Program-made: the position numbers and the translations under genes
Notes under the pieces: model-generated
What the model saw: the letters and a program-made list of their open reading frames with translations, nothing else
What the model was told of the DNA's origin: nothing
Database searches by the model: none
Source: JAIOSF01 sp963677755
GTDB taxonomy: Bacteria; Campylobacterota; Campylobacteria; Campylobacterales; Arcobacteraceae
DNA length: 64,000 bases
Reading direction: 5' to 3'
NCBI GenBank assembly: GCA_963677755.1
Contig: OY782506.1
Span: forward strand, 1,550,001-1,614,000
In this document: positions 17,830 through 27,749 of the stretch, in pieces
Layout: every line of letters begins with the position of its first letter
Position numbering within the stretch: the first letter of the stretch is position 1

Positions 17830-18867
17830 CTAATGTGAAAATGTCTCTGTTATCCAACCACTTCCTAAGACTTTTTCATCTTGATAAAAAACAGCTACCT
17901 GTCCACAAGCAACTCCAAATGCTGGTTCTTTTAACTTCACAATTGCTTTATTATCTTTGATAGTGATGATACAAGCTATTTTTGTAGTACGATATCTTAA
18001 TTTTATGGTACACTCAAATTCAATTTCATCTATAAATAAATTGAGATTTTCTAAAGCTACACTCGTGATATATAGTTCCTCTTTTTTAGATACAACTATT
18101 GTATTATCAAGAGGATTTATCTCTTTAACAAAATGTGGTTCATGTGCCCCATGAACATAAAACCCTCTTCTTTTTCCAATAGTATAGTGCATATAACCCT
18201 TGTGATGACCTATCTCATTACCATTTGTATCTAAGGTTTTTCCCTCATTATCTATAGTATGATGTTTTTTCAAAATATCTGTGTACACTGTATCTACAAA
18301 GCATATCTCTTGAGACTCTTTTCCTTGTGCTATATCTTTAATTGCTGGTATTGTAGAACCCAATTTTATAATATCTTCTTTTTTATATTTTGACATAGGA
18401 AATAAAATATATTGCAAAGCATCTTGTTTAATTTGTCCTAAGAAATAACTTTGATCTTTTGTTTTATCATCTGCTTCATAGATAAATTTTCCATCTGTTT
18501 TTGCATAGTGTCCAGTTGCTAAATAATCTGCATCTAAACTTTTTGTAAAATCTAATAATGCACCAAACTTGATAGTACGATTACATTTTACACAAGGATT
18601 AGGAGTATTACCTTTTTCGTATTCTGATACAAAATAGTCATAAACTTCCTCTTTAAACCTATCACTTAAATCCAAAATATGATATTCTATTCCTAAAGAA
18701 GTAGCAACTTTTTGCCCTGAGTTTATGTTTTTTTCATGATAATTTTCAACCATGTTATGAAGCTTCATATAAACTCCAACAACCTCATATCCCTCTTTTT
18801 GTAATAAATAGGCTGTCATGGAGGAGTCAACTCCTCCGCTCATACCAACTACAACTTTTTTACTCAT
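17830..18867 (-). CDS. mnmA: tRNA-specific 2-thiouridylase MnmA
   Basis: MnmA adds sulfur to U34 of the tRNAs for Lys, Glu and Gln using ATP and a persulfide donor. The 345-residue protein has the PP-loop GMSGGVDSSM at residues 8-17 and the first catalytic Cys in NPCVKCNRTIKFG. The second catalytic Cys is in ESQEICFV, and a C-terminal beta-barrel includes GVACGQVAVFYQ. Length and order match the family. It is 11 bases behind metY on the same strand and ends the rrf2-cysK-aminotransferase-metY-mnmA run, so a thiolation enzyme may be co-expressed with cysteine synthesis and a potential sulfur-donating PLP enzyme. Confidence 0.96.
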   Translation of the reverse strand: MSKKVVVGMSGGVDSSMTAYLLQKEGYEVVGVYMKLHNMVENYHEKNINSGQKVATSLGIEYHILDLSDRFKEEVYDYFVSEYEKGNTPNPCVKCNRTIKFGALLDFTKSLDADYLATGHYAKTDGKFIYEADDKTKDQSYFLGQIKQDALQYILFPMSKYKKEDIIKLGSTIPAIKDIAQGKESQEICFVDTVYTDILKKHHTIDNEGKTLDTNGNEIGHHKGYMHYTIGKRRGFYVHGAHEPHFVKEINPLDNTIVVSKKEELYITSVALENLNLFIDEIEFECTIKLRYRTTKIACIITIKDNKAIVKLKEPAFGVACGQVAVFYQDEKVLGSGWITETFSH

Positions 18868-18878
18868 TTTATTTTCTT

Positions 18879-20144
18879 TTATGCATCAAGTGCTATTTTT
18901 AAATCTTCAATCAAATCGTCAACATTTTCAAGCCCAATACTTAATCGAATAAGCCCTTCAGAGATACCAATTTCTTTCTGTTCATCTAATGGAATTTGTT
19001 GATGTGTTGTTGAAGATGGATGTGTGATAATAGATTTTGAATCTCCAATATTAACAACTATTGAAAATATTTTTGTATTATCCAGTACTTTCCACGCTGT
19101 TTCTTTATCTGCAACTTCAAAACTTAAAAGTCCACTAGATAATCCATCTTTAAAATATTTATTTGCTAAGTTATGATAACTATTAGACTCCAATCCTGGA
19201 TAATTAAGGTTTGAAACTTTAGGATGTGATTCTAGAAATTTTGCAACTTTTAGTGTATTAGAACTATGTTTTTCAATTCTTAAACTCAATGTTTCTAAAC
19301 TTTGTATCAATGACCAAGAGTTAAACGGTGATGGTGTTGCTCCAATATCTCTTAAAAGAGCAAGTCTAATTCTAAGATTAAACGGTGGAAATGGTAAATC
19401 TGTATATACTAATCCGTGATAACTCTCATCTGGTGTATTAAAGTGTGAGTATCTTGGATTGTCTTTAAAAAACTCTGTTAAACCATCTCTATCAATAATA
19501 GCACCACCAAGTGATAACCCTTGACCTGATATATATTTACTACAGCTATGAACAACTATATCTGTACCATGTGCAATTGGATTTACTAAATAAGGTGTTG
19601 CAACTGTATTGTCACAAATAGATACTATTCCATGTTTTTTTGCAATTGTACTAATAGCATCTATATCTGCAACTGCAATTTGTGGATTTGATAATGATTC
19701 AAAAAATATAGCTTTTGTTTTATCATCTATAAGTGGTTCAATAGATGAAGGGTCATCTAAATCAAATACTCTAGCTTCTAAACCAAATCTTTTCATTGTA
19801 TGTTTAAAAAGTGTTACACTTCCCCCATAAATTTTATCTGAGATAATGATATTATCCCCAGATTCAAAAAGATTTGAAACTGCATAAAAAATAGCAGCTT
19901 GTCCACTTGAAGTAGCTATTGCACTTGCCCCTCCTTCAATTTCAGCTAACCTAGATTCTAATATAGCCGTTGTTGGGTTTGTTAATCTTGTATATATATT
20001 TCCCAAATCTTGTAAACAAAATCTATCCGATGCTTGTTTTGCACTATCAAATGCATACGCTGTTGTTTGATAAATTGGTACTGCTGTTGTACCTTGAGTG
20101 TCTTTTTCATATCCGTGGTGGATTGCTATTGTTTCTTTATTCAT
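18879..20144 (-). CDS. metY: O-acetylhomoserine sulfhydrylase (MetY-type PLP enzyme)
   Basis: Cys/Met-metabolism PLP-dependent enzyme of 421 residues. It probably makes homocysteine directly from O-acetylhomoserine and sulfide. Typical features are ETIAIHHGYEKD at the start, YTRLTNPTTAILESRLAEIE, and the PLP lysine in HSCSKYISGQGLSLGGAI. Its length exceeds the about 380 residues of cystathionine gamma-synthase/lyase and fits the sulfhydrylase subgroup. One base separates it from the upstream class V aminotransferase. Co-location with cysK and sulfate reduction genes supports sulfide as co-substrate. Confidence 0.9.
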   Translation of the reverse strand: MNKETIAIHHGYEKDTQGTTAVPIYQTTAYAFDSAKQASDRFCLQDLGNIYTRLTNPTTAILESRLAEIEGGASAIATSSGQAAIFYAVSNLFESGDNIIISDKIYGGSVTLFKHTMKRFGLEARVFDLDDPSSIEPLIDDKTKAIFFESLSNPQIAVADIDAISTIAKKHGIVSICDNTVATPYLVNPIAHGTDIVVHSCSKYISGQGLSLGGAIIDRDGLTEFFKDNPRYSHFNTPDESYHGLVYTDLPFPPFNLRIRLALLRDIGATPSPFNSWSLIQSLETLSLRIEKHSSNTLKVAKFLESHPKVSNLNYPGLESNSYHNLANKYFKDGLSSGLLSFEVADKETAWKVLDNTKIFSIVVNIGDSKSIITHPSSTTHQQIPLDEQKEIGISEGLIRLSIGLENVDDLIEDLKIALDA

Positions 20145-20145
20145 T

Positions 20146-21474
20146 TTATTTTTCCTTCAATTCTTTTATTGATTTTTGTAGTGAAGAGAGTAAAAACTCA
20201 ATATCCTCTTTACTATGTGTGTAATTTACACTTATTCTTAACCAACTTGGTTTTTCATCTGTTTTATTTTCTTCTGTAATACCAAATAGGTCATGACCAT
20301 AAGGACCAGCACAACTGCATCCTGCTCTTGTTTGTATTCCATACTCTTGCGATAACTTTTCACATAATTGATACGGGGTAACACCATGAAAATTAATAGC
20401 CAAAATTCCTACACTTCTGTGATTTTTATTTTGTCCATAGATGGTGTACCCCTCTAGCATGGCGAGACCATCATTTAAAATTTCAAATAATTCTTCTTTC
20501 TTTTTTTGTATTCTAGGAATTCCTATCTCATCTCTTAATTGATAAGTCAAAGCTGCTTTAATCAGTTGTAAAATAGCTGGTGTTCCTGCATCTTCTCTTA
20601 TCTCAATATCACTGTTAAAAATATGTTCCTCTTTTGATACATACGCTACTGTTCCACCACCTGCAAATGTAGGAGATTCTTTTTCATTGATAAGGGATTT
20701 TCGTATTGCTAACAATCCACAAGTACCAGGTCCACCTAAAAGTTTATGAGGGGAAAGAAAAACTGCATCATACAATTTACTATTTGGGTTTAGACATGGT
20801 GATGCTGCTGCATTATCAAAAGTTATAATAGCATTGTATTGTCTTAAAAGTTCAGATATTTTTTCATAAGGTGAGATGATTCCCGTTACATTAGAAGCAA
20901 CTGAAAAAGCACCTATGATTTGTCTATGTTTATTTTCCTCTAATACTTTTTCTAGATTTTCTAAATCTACATTACCTGTTTTATCTAACGGTATTCTCAT
21001 CACATCACATAATGCTTCCCTATAACTAATTTCATTTGAATGATGTTCAAAAGGACCTACAATTATAAGTGGTTTATCTTCCTGTTCTACATCTATTTTA
21101 AATCTATTTTTTGTAGCAGGTGGAATATATAATCCCAATAGTTCTTGAAATCTTTTAATAGCTCCCGTTGCCCCAGTACCACAAGGGAGAAGAACAAAAT
21201 CATCTTCTAATTCAAGATATTTTTTAATCTTTTCACGAGCAATATCATAGTAGTATGAGGTTGTTTTAGCATCACTTGCAAAATCTGAATGGGTATTTGC
21301 ATAAGTGGCTAAAACCTCTTGCATCCTCTCCTCTATTGGTCCAAATGCTAAGCCAGAAGCCGTATAATCAAAATATTTATTTTTATTTAAACCAATTACT
21401 TTTTCACTTATATATTCAAAACTTTTATTATCTGTTATAAATGGTCTAAAAACATCATTACTTTTTATCATCAT
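20146..21474 (-). CDS. Class V aminotransferase, cysteine desulfurase-like
   Basis: A 442-residue PLP enzyme of the NifS/SufS/Csd fold. The PLP lysine is in FLSPHKLLGGPGTCG, and the C-terminal catalytic-loop segment TRAGCSCAGPYGHDL keeps a Cys at the desulfurase position. These features suggest a cysteine desulfurase or a close relative releasing sulfur from cysteine or another sulfur amino acid. The N-terminus and insertions make it about 35 residues longer than SufS, so assignment to SufS itself is not safe. It lies between cysK and metY in a tight same-strand run with mnmA, where a persulfide donor would make sense. Confidence 0.82.
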   Translation of the reverse strand: MMIKSNDVFRPFITDNKSFEYISEKVIGLNKNKYFDYTASGLAFGPIEERMQEVLATYANTHSDFASDAKTTSYYYDIAREKIKKYLELEDDFVLLPCGTGATGAIKRFQELLGLYIPPATKNRFKIDVEQEDKPLIIVGPFEHHSNEISYREALCDVMRIPLDKTGNVDLENLEKVLEENKHRQIIGAFSVASNVTGIISPYEKISELLRQYNAIITFDNAAASPCLNPNSKLYDAVFLSPHKLLGGPGTCGLLAIRKSLINEKESPTFAGGGTVAYVSKEEHIFNSDIEIREDAGTPAILQLIKAALTYQLRDEIGIPRIQKKKEELFEILNDGLAMLEGYTIYGQNKNHRSVGILAINFHGVTPYQLCEKLSQEYGIQTRAGCSCAGPYGHDLFGITEENKTDEKPSWLRISVNYTHSKEDIEFLLSSLQKSIKELKEK

Positions 21475-21499
21475 TTCCCTTTAAAATTTAAGACAACTC

Positions 21500-22420
21500 T
21501 TATGAATATAGAGTTGTACTTAAGTATCTTTCTCCTGTATCACAAAGAATTGTTACTATCGTTTTACCTTTGTTTTCAGTTCTTGAAGCTATCTTATTTG
21601 CAGCCCATATATTAGCACCTGCAGATATTCCTACCAACAAACCTTCACTTTTTGCTAATTGTTTTGATGTTTCAAAAGCATCTTCATCAGCTACTTTAAT
21701 CACCTCATCAAATATTTGTTGATTTAAAACCTCTGGTATAAAACCAGCACCTATCCCTTGTATTTTATGAGGAGCTGCTTTTTCCCCTGAAATAACTGCT
21801 GAACTTAAAGGCTCTACTGCAACTATATAAGCATCTGGATTATGTTTTTTAATCACCTCTGAGATACCTGTTAAAGTTCCACCTGTTCCTACAGCAGCAA
21901 CTACAATATCTACTTTTCCATCTGTATCATTTAGTATCTCTAAAGCTGTTGTTTCTCTATGCATCTTTGGATTTGCTGGATTATTAAATTGTTGAGGCAT
22001 AAAGCTATTTTCAACCTCATTTATCAATTCGTTAGCTCTTGCAATCGCTCCACCCATACCTTTTGCAGCTTCTGTTAAATCAATCTTAGCACCTAATGCT
22101 TTTAAAAGTTGTCGTCTCTCCAAACTCATAGACTCAGGCATAGTAAGAGTGAGTTGTAACCCTTTAGCAGCACAAACCATAGCTAGACCAATACCTGTAT
22201 TTCCACTTGTTGGCTCTATAATTACTGTATCTTTATCTATTTTCCCATCTTTAATACCAGCTTCAATCATCGCTAAAGCGATTCTATCTTTTACTGAACT
22301 AGTTGGATTCATAAATTCACATTTACCCAAAATCTCAGCCCCTGTTTCATTTGAGAATTTATTTATTCTTACAAGTGGTGTATTTCCAACTAACTGTGTT
22401 GCATTTTGTGCTATTTTCAT
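21500..22420 (-). CDS. cysK: Cysteine synthase A (O-acetylserine sulfhydrylase)
   Basis: Makes cysteine from O-acetylserine and sulfide. The 306-residue protein carries the PLP lysine in NPTSSVKDRIALAM (near 43), the substrate loop TSGNTGIGLAM, and the phosphate-binding glycine loop VGTGGTLTG. The start ATGAAAATAGC follows an AGGAG ribosome site. The gene is only 9 bases behind the Rrf2 regulator gene. In Bacillus, CysK is the signalling partner of the Rrf2 protein CymR, which makes this gene pair functionally suggestive. Confidence 0.97.
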   Translation of the reverse strand: MKIAQNATQLVGNTPLVRINKFSNETGAEILGKCEFMNPTSSVKDRIALAMIEAGIKDGKIDKDTVIIEPTSGNTGIGLAMVCAAKGLQLTLTMPESMSLERRQLLKALGAKIDLTEAAKGMGGAIARANELINEVENSFMPQQFNNPANPKMHRETTALEILNDTDGKVDIVVAAVGTGGTLTGISEVIKKHNPDAYIVAVEPLSSAVISGEKAAPHKIQGIGAGFIPEVLNQQIFDEVIKVADEDAFETSKQLAKSEGLLVGISAGANIWAANKIASRTENKGKTIVTILCDTGERYLSTTLYS

Positions 22421-22429
22421 ACTATCTCC

Positions 22430-22843
22430 TTATATATAATATATTAAATTTGAAGAATCTTTTTCTAAAAACTCTTCAAGTTCGCTTATTGAAATTTGAA
22501 AGATACCCTCTATTTTATTTTTTGTATCTTCCCAAAAAGGTTGTAAAATGTTTTTTTTAGTATTACTATCTGTTTGTGCAAAGCAACACTCAAGAGATTG
22601 TAATACATCAAATACTGTAATATTTTTAGGGTCTTTTGCTAATTTATAACCACCATTAGCTCCCCTAATACTCATCACTAAACCAGACTTTTTAAGAACT
22701 ACTAAAATTTGCTCAAGATAATTTTGAGGAATATCCCCCGCTTTAGCAATCTCTTTTGTTTGTAATAGCTCTCCATCATTTTGTCTTGCTAAGATAAGTA
22801 CTGCTGTTAAACCATACTCACCTTTAGTTGATACTATCGCCAT
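22430..22843 (-). CDS. Rrf2-family transcriptional regulator (CymR-like)
   Basis: Winged-helix regulator of 137 residues. The N-terminus MAIVSTKGEYGLTAVLILAR is the Rrf2 signature, followed by the recognition helix region IPQNYLEQILVVLKKSGLV and the wing RGANGGYKLAK. IscR-type regulators have three spaced Cys for an Fe-S cluster, but here only an adjacent Cys pair is found (LECCFAQTD near residue 90), so cluster binding is doubtful and a CymR-like mode is preferred. It is the first gene of the rrf2-cysK transcript and is preceded by one of the shared TTACTTGACA promoters, consistent with autoregulation and control of the sulfate genes. The regulatory role is inferred. Confidence 0.87.
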   Translation of the reverse strand: MAIVSTKGEYGLTAVLILARQNDGELLQTKEIAKAGDIPQNYLEQILVVLKKSGLVMSIRGANGGYKLAKDPKNITVFDVLQSLECCFAQTDSNTKKNILQPFWEDTKNKIEGIFQISISELEEFLEKDSSNLIYYI

Positions 22844-22873
22844 TTTAAATTCCTTTTATCTTAAAGTTGTAAA

Positions 22874-22902
22874 ATTATAGCACAGTTCTTTTTTAATGTC
22901 AA
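22874..22902 (-). promoter_or_regulatory. Promoter of rrf2-cysK
   Basis: On the minus strand TTGACA (22902-22897), exactly 17 bases, then TATAAT (22879-22874), both consensus. The -35 lies in TTACTTGACATTAAAA, shared with the cysH operon promoter and nearly with the cysG/permease promoters. A degenerate half of the AGTAA-N10-TTACT dyad extends upstream to 22921. Confidence 0.8.
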
Positions 22903-22964
22903 GTAATTCTATAGGTTTTTATAAGATTAAATAAAAATAGCTTTTATTTTATTAAAAAAACACC

Positions 22965-24560
22965 TTAAACACTTTTATTCAATAAGCTTTTAATAAACTC
23001 CTCATCACCAACTTTTTCTTTTACAAATTGATTAAAAACATCTATATTAGAGTCTAGATATCCTAAAATAATCTTTTCCACTACGCTATTAAGTTGTGAA
23101 GGTTTTAATTTTAACTTTGTTTTTTCACCAAATGAAGATTTATTACCCTCTAAATTTCCACCCATTATAAGTTCAAATCCCACAACTGTATCATTATTTT
23201 CATCTTTAAACTTTGTTCCTAATAAACCTATATCAACTACATGAGGGTGAGCACATGAATTTGGACATCCATTTACAGATATTGATACTGTTTCATTAAA
23301 ATCAGGAAACTTTTTTTCCAAATATTGTGCTAACTCTATTGCTTGATTTTTTGTTTCAGCTATAGCAAACTTACAAAATTCTATCCCTGTACAAGATATT
23401 GTTCTAGCTTTAAAAGAGCTAGGATTTACATCTATATTCTCTTTTTTTAGCTCTTCAACTAACTGCTGTATATTTTTATTTGGAACATCTGTAATTATAA
23501 AGTTTTGTGTATTTGTTGCTTTTATAGTAGTTGCTTGATACTTTTCCAAACTATTTGCTAACTGTATTAAACCCTTTGCCCCTATTTTTCCACCATTTAT
23601 AGCACACCCTATATATGAATACCCCTCTTTTTTTGACTTATGAACTCCAAAATGTTCCCGCTTTGAATAAGGTGTATAGTTTTGAATAGTACTTTGCTCT
23701 AATTTAAAACCTAACTTTGTTTCTAAAAGACCTTTAAACTTCTCTTTTGTTAGCTTATCCACAAGATGTCCCAATCTAGCTTTTTTTCTATTTTCTCTTA
23801 ATCCAAAATCTCTATATATATAAGAAACTATCTCTACTATCTGTAAAATATTGTTCTGTTTTACATATCCTAGATGTGTTGCTATTTGTTTATTGGATGC
23901 TAAACCTCCACCAACACTAAGGTCAAATAATATCTCATTTTCAAACTTAACAGCACTAAAAGATAGATCTTGAATCTCATGACCTATACAATGTTTAGAA
24001 CAACCACTAATACCTACTTTATATTTTCGTGGTAAATTTGATAACTCTTTATTACCTCTAAAATAATCATTTACAGAAGTTACGATATTATTTACATCAA
24101 CTATTTCATCATGATCAATTCCACATACAGGACATGAAACGACATTTCTTGGTACATCTCCTGCAGCAAATACAGTACTTAATCCCACTTTTTCTAACTT
24201 CTCAAAAATTGTAGGTAAATTTTGTACAGATATATTATGAAACTGTATATCTTGTCTTGTTGTAAAAGTTGCGGTTTGTTTTCCATATTTTTCTGAAATT
24301 TCAGAAACAACTCTCATTTGTTGTAGATTCATTGCCCCCTTTTCCAACTTTACCCGCAACATGAAATAAAGATTTTCATCAGACTTATCCTGAAAGTTTT
24401 TATTTTGTGTATACAATCCATACCATTTAAACCTATCTATATCTTCTGGATCTATTGGCTCATTGGTTATGGCATATCTTTTTATATCTGCCAAAACATC
24501 TAATCCACTTTTTTGTTTTTTTATCCTCTCAACTCTTTGTGTTGCATTCTCTTTTTTCAT
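22965..24560 (-). CDS. sir: Siroheme/Fe-S sulfite reductase (nitrite/sulfite reductase family)
   Basis: Reduces sulfite to sulfide with six electrons, probably from ferredoxin since no CysJ flavoprotein is nearby. The 531-residue protein has the duplicated ferredoxin-like/siroheme architecture. An N-terminal half carries QTATFTTRQDIQFHNI, and the cluster-siroheme cysteines are in ISCTGIEFCKFAIAETK and SVNGCPNSCAHPHVVDIG, C-x5-C and C-x3-C as in the family. The region around KVGISGCSKHCIGHEIQD is a second, ancestral-repeat motif. A nitrite reductase role is possible from sequence alone, but its place next to cysNDH and cysG favours sulfite. First-listed neighbour is cysN, 8 bases upstream. Confidence 0.88.
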   Translation of the reverse strand: MKKENATQRVERIKKQKSGLDVLADIKRYAITNEPIDPEDIDRFKWYGLYTQNKNFQDKSDENLYFMLRVKLEKGAMNLQQMRVVSEISEKYGKQTATFTTRQDIQFHNISVQNLPTIFEKLEKVGLSTVFAAGDVPRNVVSCPVCGIDHDEIVDVNNIVTSVNDYFRGNKELSNLPRKYKVGISGCSKHCIGHEIQDLSFSAVKFENEILFDLSVGGGLASNKQIATHLGYVKQNNILQIVEIVSYIYRDFGLRENRKKARLGHLVDKLTKEKFKGLLETKLGFKLEQSTIQNYTPYSKREHFGVHKSKKEGYSYIGCAINGGKIGAKGLIQLANSLEKYQATTIKATNTQNFIITDVPNKNIQQLVEELKKENIDVNPSSFKARTISCTGIEFCKFAIAETKNQAIELAQYLEKKFPDFNETVSISVNGCPNSCAHPHVVDIGLLGTKFKDENNDTVVGFELIMGGNLEGNKSSFGEKTKLKLKPSQLNSVVEKIILGYLDSNIDVFNQFVKEKVGDEEFIKSLLNKSV

Positions 24561-24568
24561 AATCTTAC

Positions 24569-25981
24569 CTATACTATTTTTTTAGATTCCCAATGGGGAA
24601 AATGTTTTCTTATTAAACTATTTAACTCCACTTCAAAAAGGGAGTAGTCAGATCTATCATTATTGGAACTTTCTTGAACCTTATCTACAATCATCCCTGC
24701 TCCAACTGTATTATTTGTTACTCTATCTATAATGATAAAACTCCCCATCGTTTTATTGTGTTCATAAGAGTCATAGGCTATTGTTTGAGTTAAAGAGAGT
24801 TTTGCAAAACCTATCTCATTGAGTTCTAAACTATCTGTTGTTTCCTCTTCTAAACTATTTACATCTGTTTTATAATAAAAACTATCTATTGAACCACTTG
24901 TAAGGGTTGATGCTCTTTTAATATAATATGATTTCCCTTTTGTTAGAGGAGTTTCATCCATCCATACAATTTTTACATCAAATAGTTTTCCTTGGTCTGG
25001 TTGTTCATCACTTTTTACTATTATATCTCCACGAGATATATCTATCTCATCTTGCAACACTAGAGTTACCGCTTGTTGAGTATAAGCATACTCTAAAAGA
25101 GCATCATAAGTAACTATCTCTTTTACTAATGAACTTTTCCCTGATGGTAATACAGTAACCGCATCACCAACTTTTATAACTCCTGAGGCAACTGTTCCAC
25201 AAAAACCTCTAAAATCTAAATTTGGTCTATTAACATACTGTACAGGTAATCTAAAATGTGTCAAATCTCTTTGTTTTGCTATCTCCACATTTTCTAAAAC
25301 TTCAAGAAGTGTCTCATCTTTATACCAAGGTGACTTTTCACTTTTATTTACTACATTATCACCATCTAAAGCAGAGATAGGGATAAAGGTTAAATTTGCA
25401 TCTACCCCTAACTCTTTTGCAAAAGAGATATACTCTTGTTTTATATTATTAAATCTCTCTTCGCTAAAATCAACTAAATCCATCTTATTTATAGCAATTA
25501 CAAGCTCTTTTAACCCTAATAATTTGGTAATAAAAGTATGCCTTTTTGTTTGTGTTTGCACCCCATATCTACCATCAATTAAAATAATGGCCAAATCAGC
25601 TGTACTAGCACCCGTTGCCATATTTCTTGTATATTGTTCATGCCCTGGTGTATCTGCTATAATAAACTTTCTTTTATCTGTTGCAAAATATCTATACGCT
25701 ACATCTATTGTAATCCCTTGTTCTCTTTCACTAGCAAGCCCATCAACTAATAGTGCTAAATCAAACTCACCATCTGTAGTACCACTTTTTTTGCTATCAT
25801 TTTTTATAGCTGCTAGTTGATCTTCAAATATCATCTTTGAATCATGAAGAAGTCTCCCTATAAGTGTTGATTTTCCATCATCAACACTACCACATGTGAT
25901 AAATCTAAGCAATTGCTTATGCTCATGCTCTTTTAAATAACTCTCTATATCCTCTGCAATTTTTTTCTCTTGAATTGACAT
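24569..25981 (-). CDS. cysN: Sulfate adenylyltransferase large (GTPase) subunit CysN
   Basis: With CysD it activates sulfate to APS, coupling GTP hydrolysis to adenylation. The 470-residue protein has an EF-Tu-type G domain: P-loop GSVDDGKSTLIGRLLHD near 32, switch II DTPGHEQYTRNMATGAS, and NKMD near 165. Two beta-barrel domains follow. There is no fused APS kinase (CysC) domain, which agrees with direct APS reduction by the CysH found here. It lies about 100 bases behind cysD on the same strand. Confidence 0.96.
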   Translation of the reverse strand: MSIQEKKIAEDIESYLKEHEHKQLLRFITCGSVDDGKSTLIGRLLHDSKMIFEDQLAAIKNDSKKSGTTDGEFDLALLVDGLASEREQGITIDVAYRYFATDKRKFIIADTPGHEQYTRNMATGASTADLAIILIDGRYGVQTQTKRHTFITKLLGLKELVIAINKMDLVDFSEERFNNIKQEYISFAKELGVDANLTFIPISALDGDNVVNKSEKSPWYKDETLLEVLENVEIAKQRDLTHFRLPVQYVNRPNLDFRGFCGTVASGVIKVGDAVTVLPSGKSSLVKEIVTYDALLEYAYTQQAVTLVLQDEIDISRGDIIVKSDEQPDQGKLFDVKIVWMDETPLTKGKSYYIKRASTLTSGSIDSFYYKTDVNSLEEETTDSLELNEIGFAKLSLTQTIAYDSYEHNKTMGSFIIIDRVTNNTVGAGMIVDKVQESSNNDRSDYSLFEVELNSLIRKHFPHWESKKIV

Positions 25982-26083
25982 CTTAAATACCTTTTATATC
26001 TACTATCTTTTAACTTTTTTTAATCCACTTTCATACTAAAAGAGATAAACCTACATAACACATTTTTTTTGCTAAAGAATTTT

Positions 26084-26995
26084 TTAAAAATAACCTTCAA
26101 TTTTCTTTTTCTCCATTGATCCTGCACTATCATTGTCTATAACCCTCCCTTGTCTCTCACTTGTTTTTGTTAATAACATCTCTTGAATAATCTCAGGAAG
26201 TGTTGTAGCTGTAGATTCAACTGCTCCTGTTAATGGGTAACATCCTAATGTTCTAAATCTAACAAACTCTTCTGTTGGAACCTCACCCTCTTCTAAAGGT
26301 AACCGTTCATCATCAACTAGTATTTTTACTCCATCCCTTACAACCACTGGTCGTTTTTTTGAAAGATATAAAGGCACTATAGGAATCTCTTCTAGATATA
26401 TATACTGCCAAATATCAAGTTCAGTCCAATTTGATAAAGGAAATACCCGTATCGATTCCCCTTTTTTTACTTTTGAATTGTATGTATTCCAAAGTTCTGG
26501 TCTTTGATTTTTTGGATCCCATCTATGGTTTTCATCCCTAAAAGAGTAGATTCTCTCTTTTGCACGACTTTTCTCTTCATCTCGTCTAGCACCACCAAAC
26601 ACAGCATCAAACTTATATTTATTTAGTGCTTGTTTTAAACCTTCTGTTTTCATAATATCTGTATGAACAGCACTTCCGTGTGAAAATGGTCCAATATTTT
26701 GTTCTATACCATCTGGGTTTGTATAAACTAGAAGTTCAAATCCAAGTTTTTCTGCCATCTTATCTCTAAACTCAATCATCTCTTTAAACTTCCATCTTGT
26801 ATCCACATGAAGCAAAGGAAAAGGTAACTTTGCTGGATAAAATGCTTTTTGTGCAAGATGTAACATCACTGCTGAATCTTTCCCAACAGAATAAAGCATT
26901 GCAGGATTATCAAATTCTGCTATCACCTCTCTAATTATATGTATTGATTCCGCTTCAAGCTGTTTTAAATGTGTTAGTTTTTCTGTATTTATCAT
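26084..26995 (-). CDS. cysD: Sulfate adenylyltransferase small subunit CysD
   Basis: ATP sulfurylase catalytic subunit of the CysDN complex. The 303-residue protein matches the family from its start (LTHLKQLEAESIHIIREV), with the PP-loop YSVGKDSAVMLHLAQKAF and HVDTRWKFKEMIEFRD. The ATG at 26995 is preferred over upstream TTG/ATG codons because a GGAG ribosome site lies 7 bases before it and the homologous N-terminus begins there. It is followed by cysN and preceded by cysH in the same direction. Confidence 0.96.
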   Translation of the reverse strand: MINTEKLTHLKQLEAESIHIIREVIAEFDNPAMLYSVGKDSAVMLHLAQKAFYPAKLPFPLLHVDTRWKFKEMIEFRDKMAEKLGFELLVYTNPDGIEQNIGPFSHGSAVHTDIMKTEGLKQALNKYKFDAVFGGARRDEEKSRAKERIYSFRDENHRWDPKNQRPELWNTYNSKVKKGESIRVFPLSNWTELDIWQYIYLEEIPIVPLYLSKKRPVVVRDGVKILVDDERLPLEEGEVPTEEFVRFRTLGCYPLTGAVESTATTLPEIIQEMLLTKTSERQGRVIDNDSAGSMEKKKIEGYF

Positions 26996-27045
26996 TTTTT
27001 TCTCCATCAATTAGTTCAAATTGAAAGTTTGACTTTATTGTTATT

Positions 27046-27744
27046 TTATTTTTTGTGTAATCCACACTCTTTATGTTCTGGGTTTTCCCACCACCATCGA
27101 CCACTTCTTAAATCTTCACCTTTTTCTATCGCCCTTGTACATGGAGCACAACCTATACTTGGATACCCTTGTGAATGAAGTTTATTAAAAGGTATACTAT
27201 TTTGTTTTATATAGTCCCATACTTCTTTTTCAGTATAATTAATAAGTGGATTTAACTTTATCACATCATTAAGAGTATCATATTCAAACATCTGCATATC
27301 TTTTCTTGTAATACTCTGCTCTGCTCTTAAACCAGTAACCCATATATCAACATCTTTTAAAGCTCTTTGTAAAGGCTCAATTTTTCGTACAAAACAACAG
27401 TTTTTTCTGTTTTCAATTGATTCATAAAATCCATTAATCCCTTGTTGTTGATAAAGCTTCTCTATATTGCTATGGTTTGGAAAGTAAACTTTTACTTTTA
27501 TATTATATTTTAAGTTTGTCTCATCCATCACACTATATGTTTCATAAGGCAAACGACCAGTGTCAAGTGTAAAAATATTTGCATCTTTTTGAATACTTAA
27601 CATCATATGGGTTAATACTTGATCTTCTGCCCCAAAGCTAGAAGATAGTGCAACACTATTTGTATCATTTAAAAAATACTCTAATACCTCTTGGGCAGTT
27701 AGTGTTTCAAATCTACTATTTAATTCATCTATTATTTTCATCAT
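27046..27744 (-). CDS. cysH: Assimilatory APS reductase, CysH family
   Basis: Reduces APS to sulfite with thioredoxin-type donors. The 232-residue protein has the PP-loop SSSFGAEDQVLTHMML and, decisively, both cysteine pairs of the Fe-S cluster form: CC in ENRKNCCFVRKIEPL and CxxC in IGCAPCTRAIEKGED. These mark the [4Fe-4S] APS reductase group rather than the PAPS-using E. coli enzyme. With no CysC in the window, the pathway is sulfate to APS to sulfite. The resolving Cys is in the C-terminal ECGLHKK. It lies 5 bases behind the DUF2061 gene. Confidence 0.93.
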   Translation of the reverse strand: MMKIIDELNSRFETLTAQEVLEYFLNDTNSVALSSSFGAEDQVLTHMMLSIQKDANIFTLDTGRLPYETYSVMDETNLKYNIKVKVYFPNHSNIEKLYQQQGINGFYESIENRKNCCFVRKIEPLQRALKDVDIWVTGLRAEQSITRKDMQMFEYDTLNDVIKLNPLINYTEKEVWDYIKQNSIPFNKLHSQGYPSIGCAPCTRAIEKGEDLRSGRWWWENPEHKECGLHKK

Positions 27745-27749
27745 TTTTC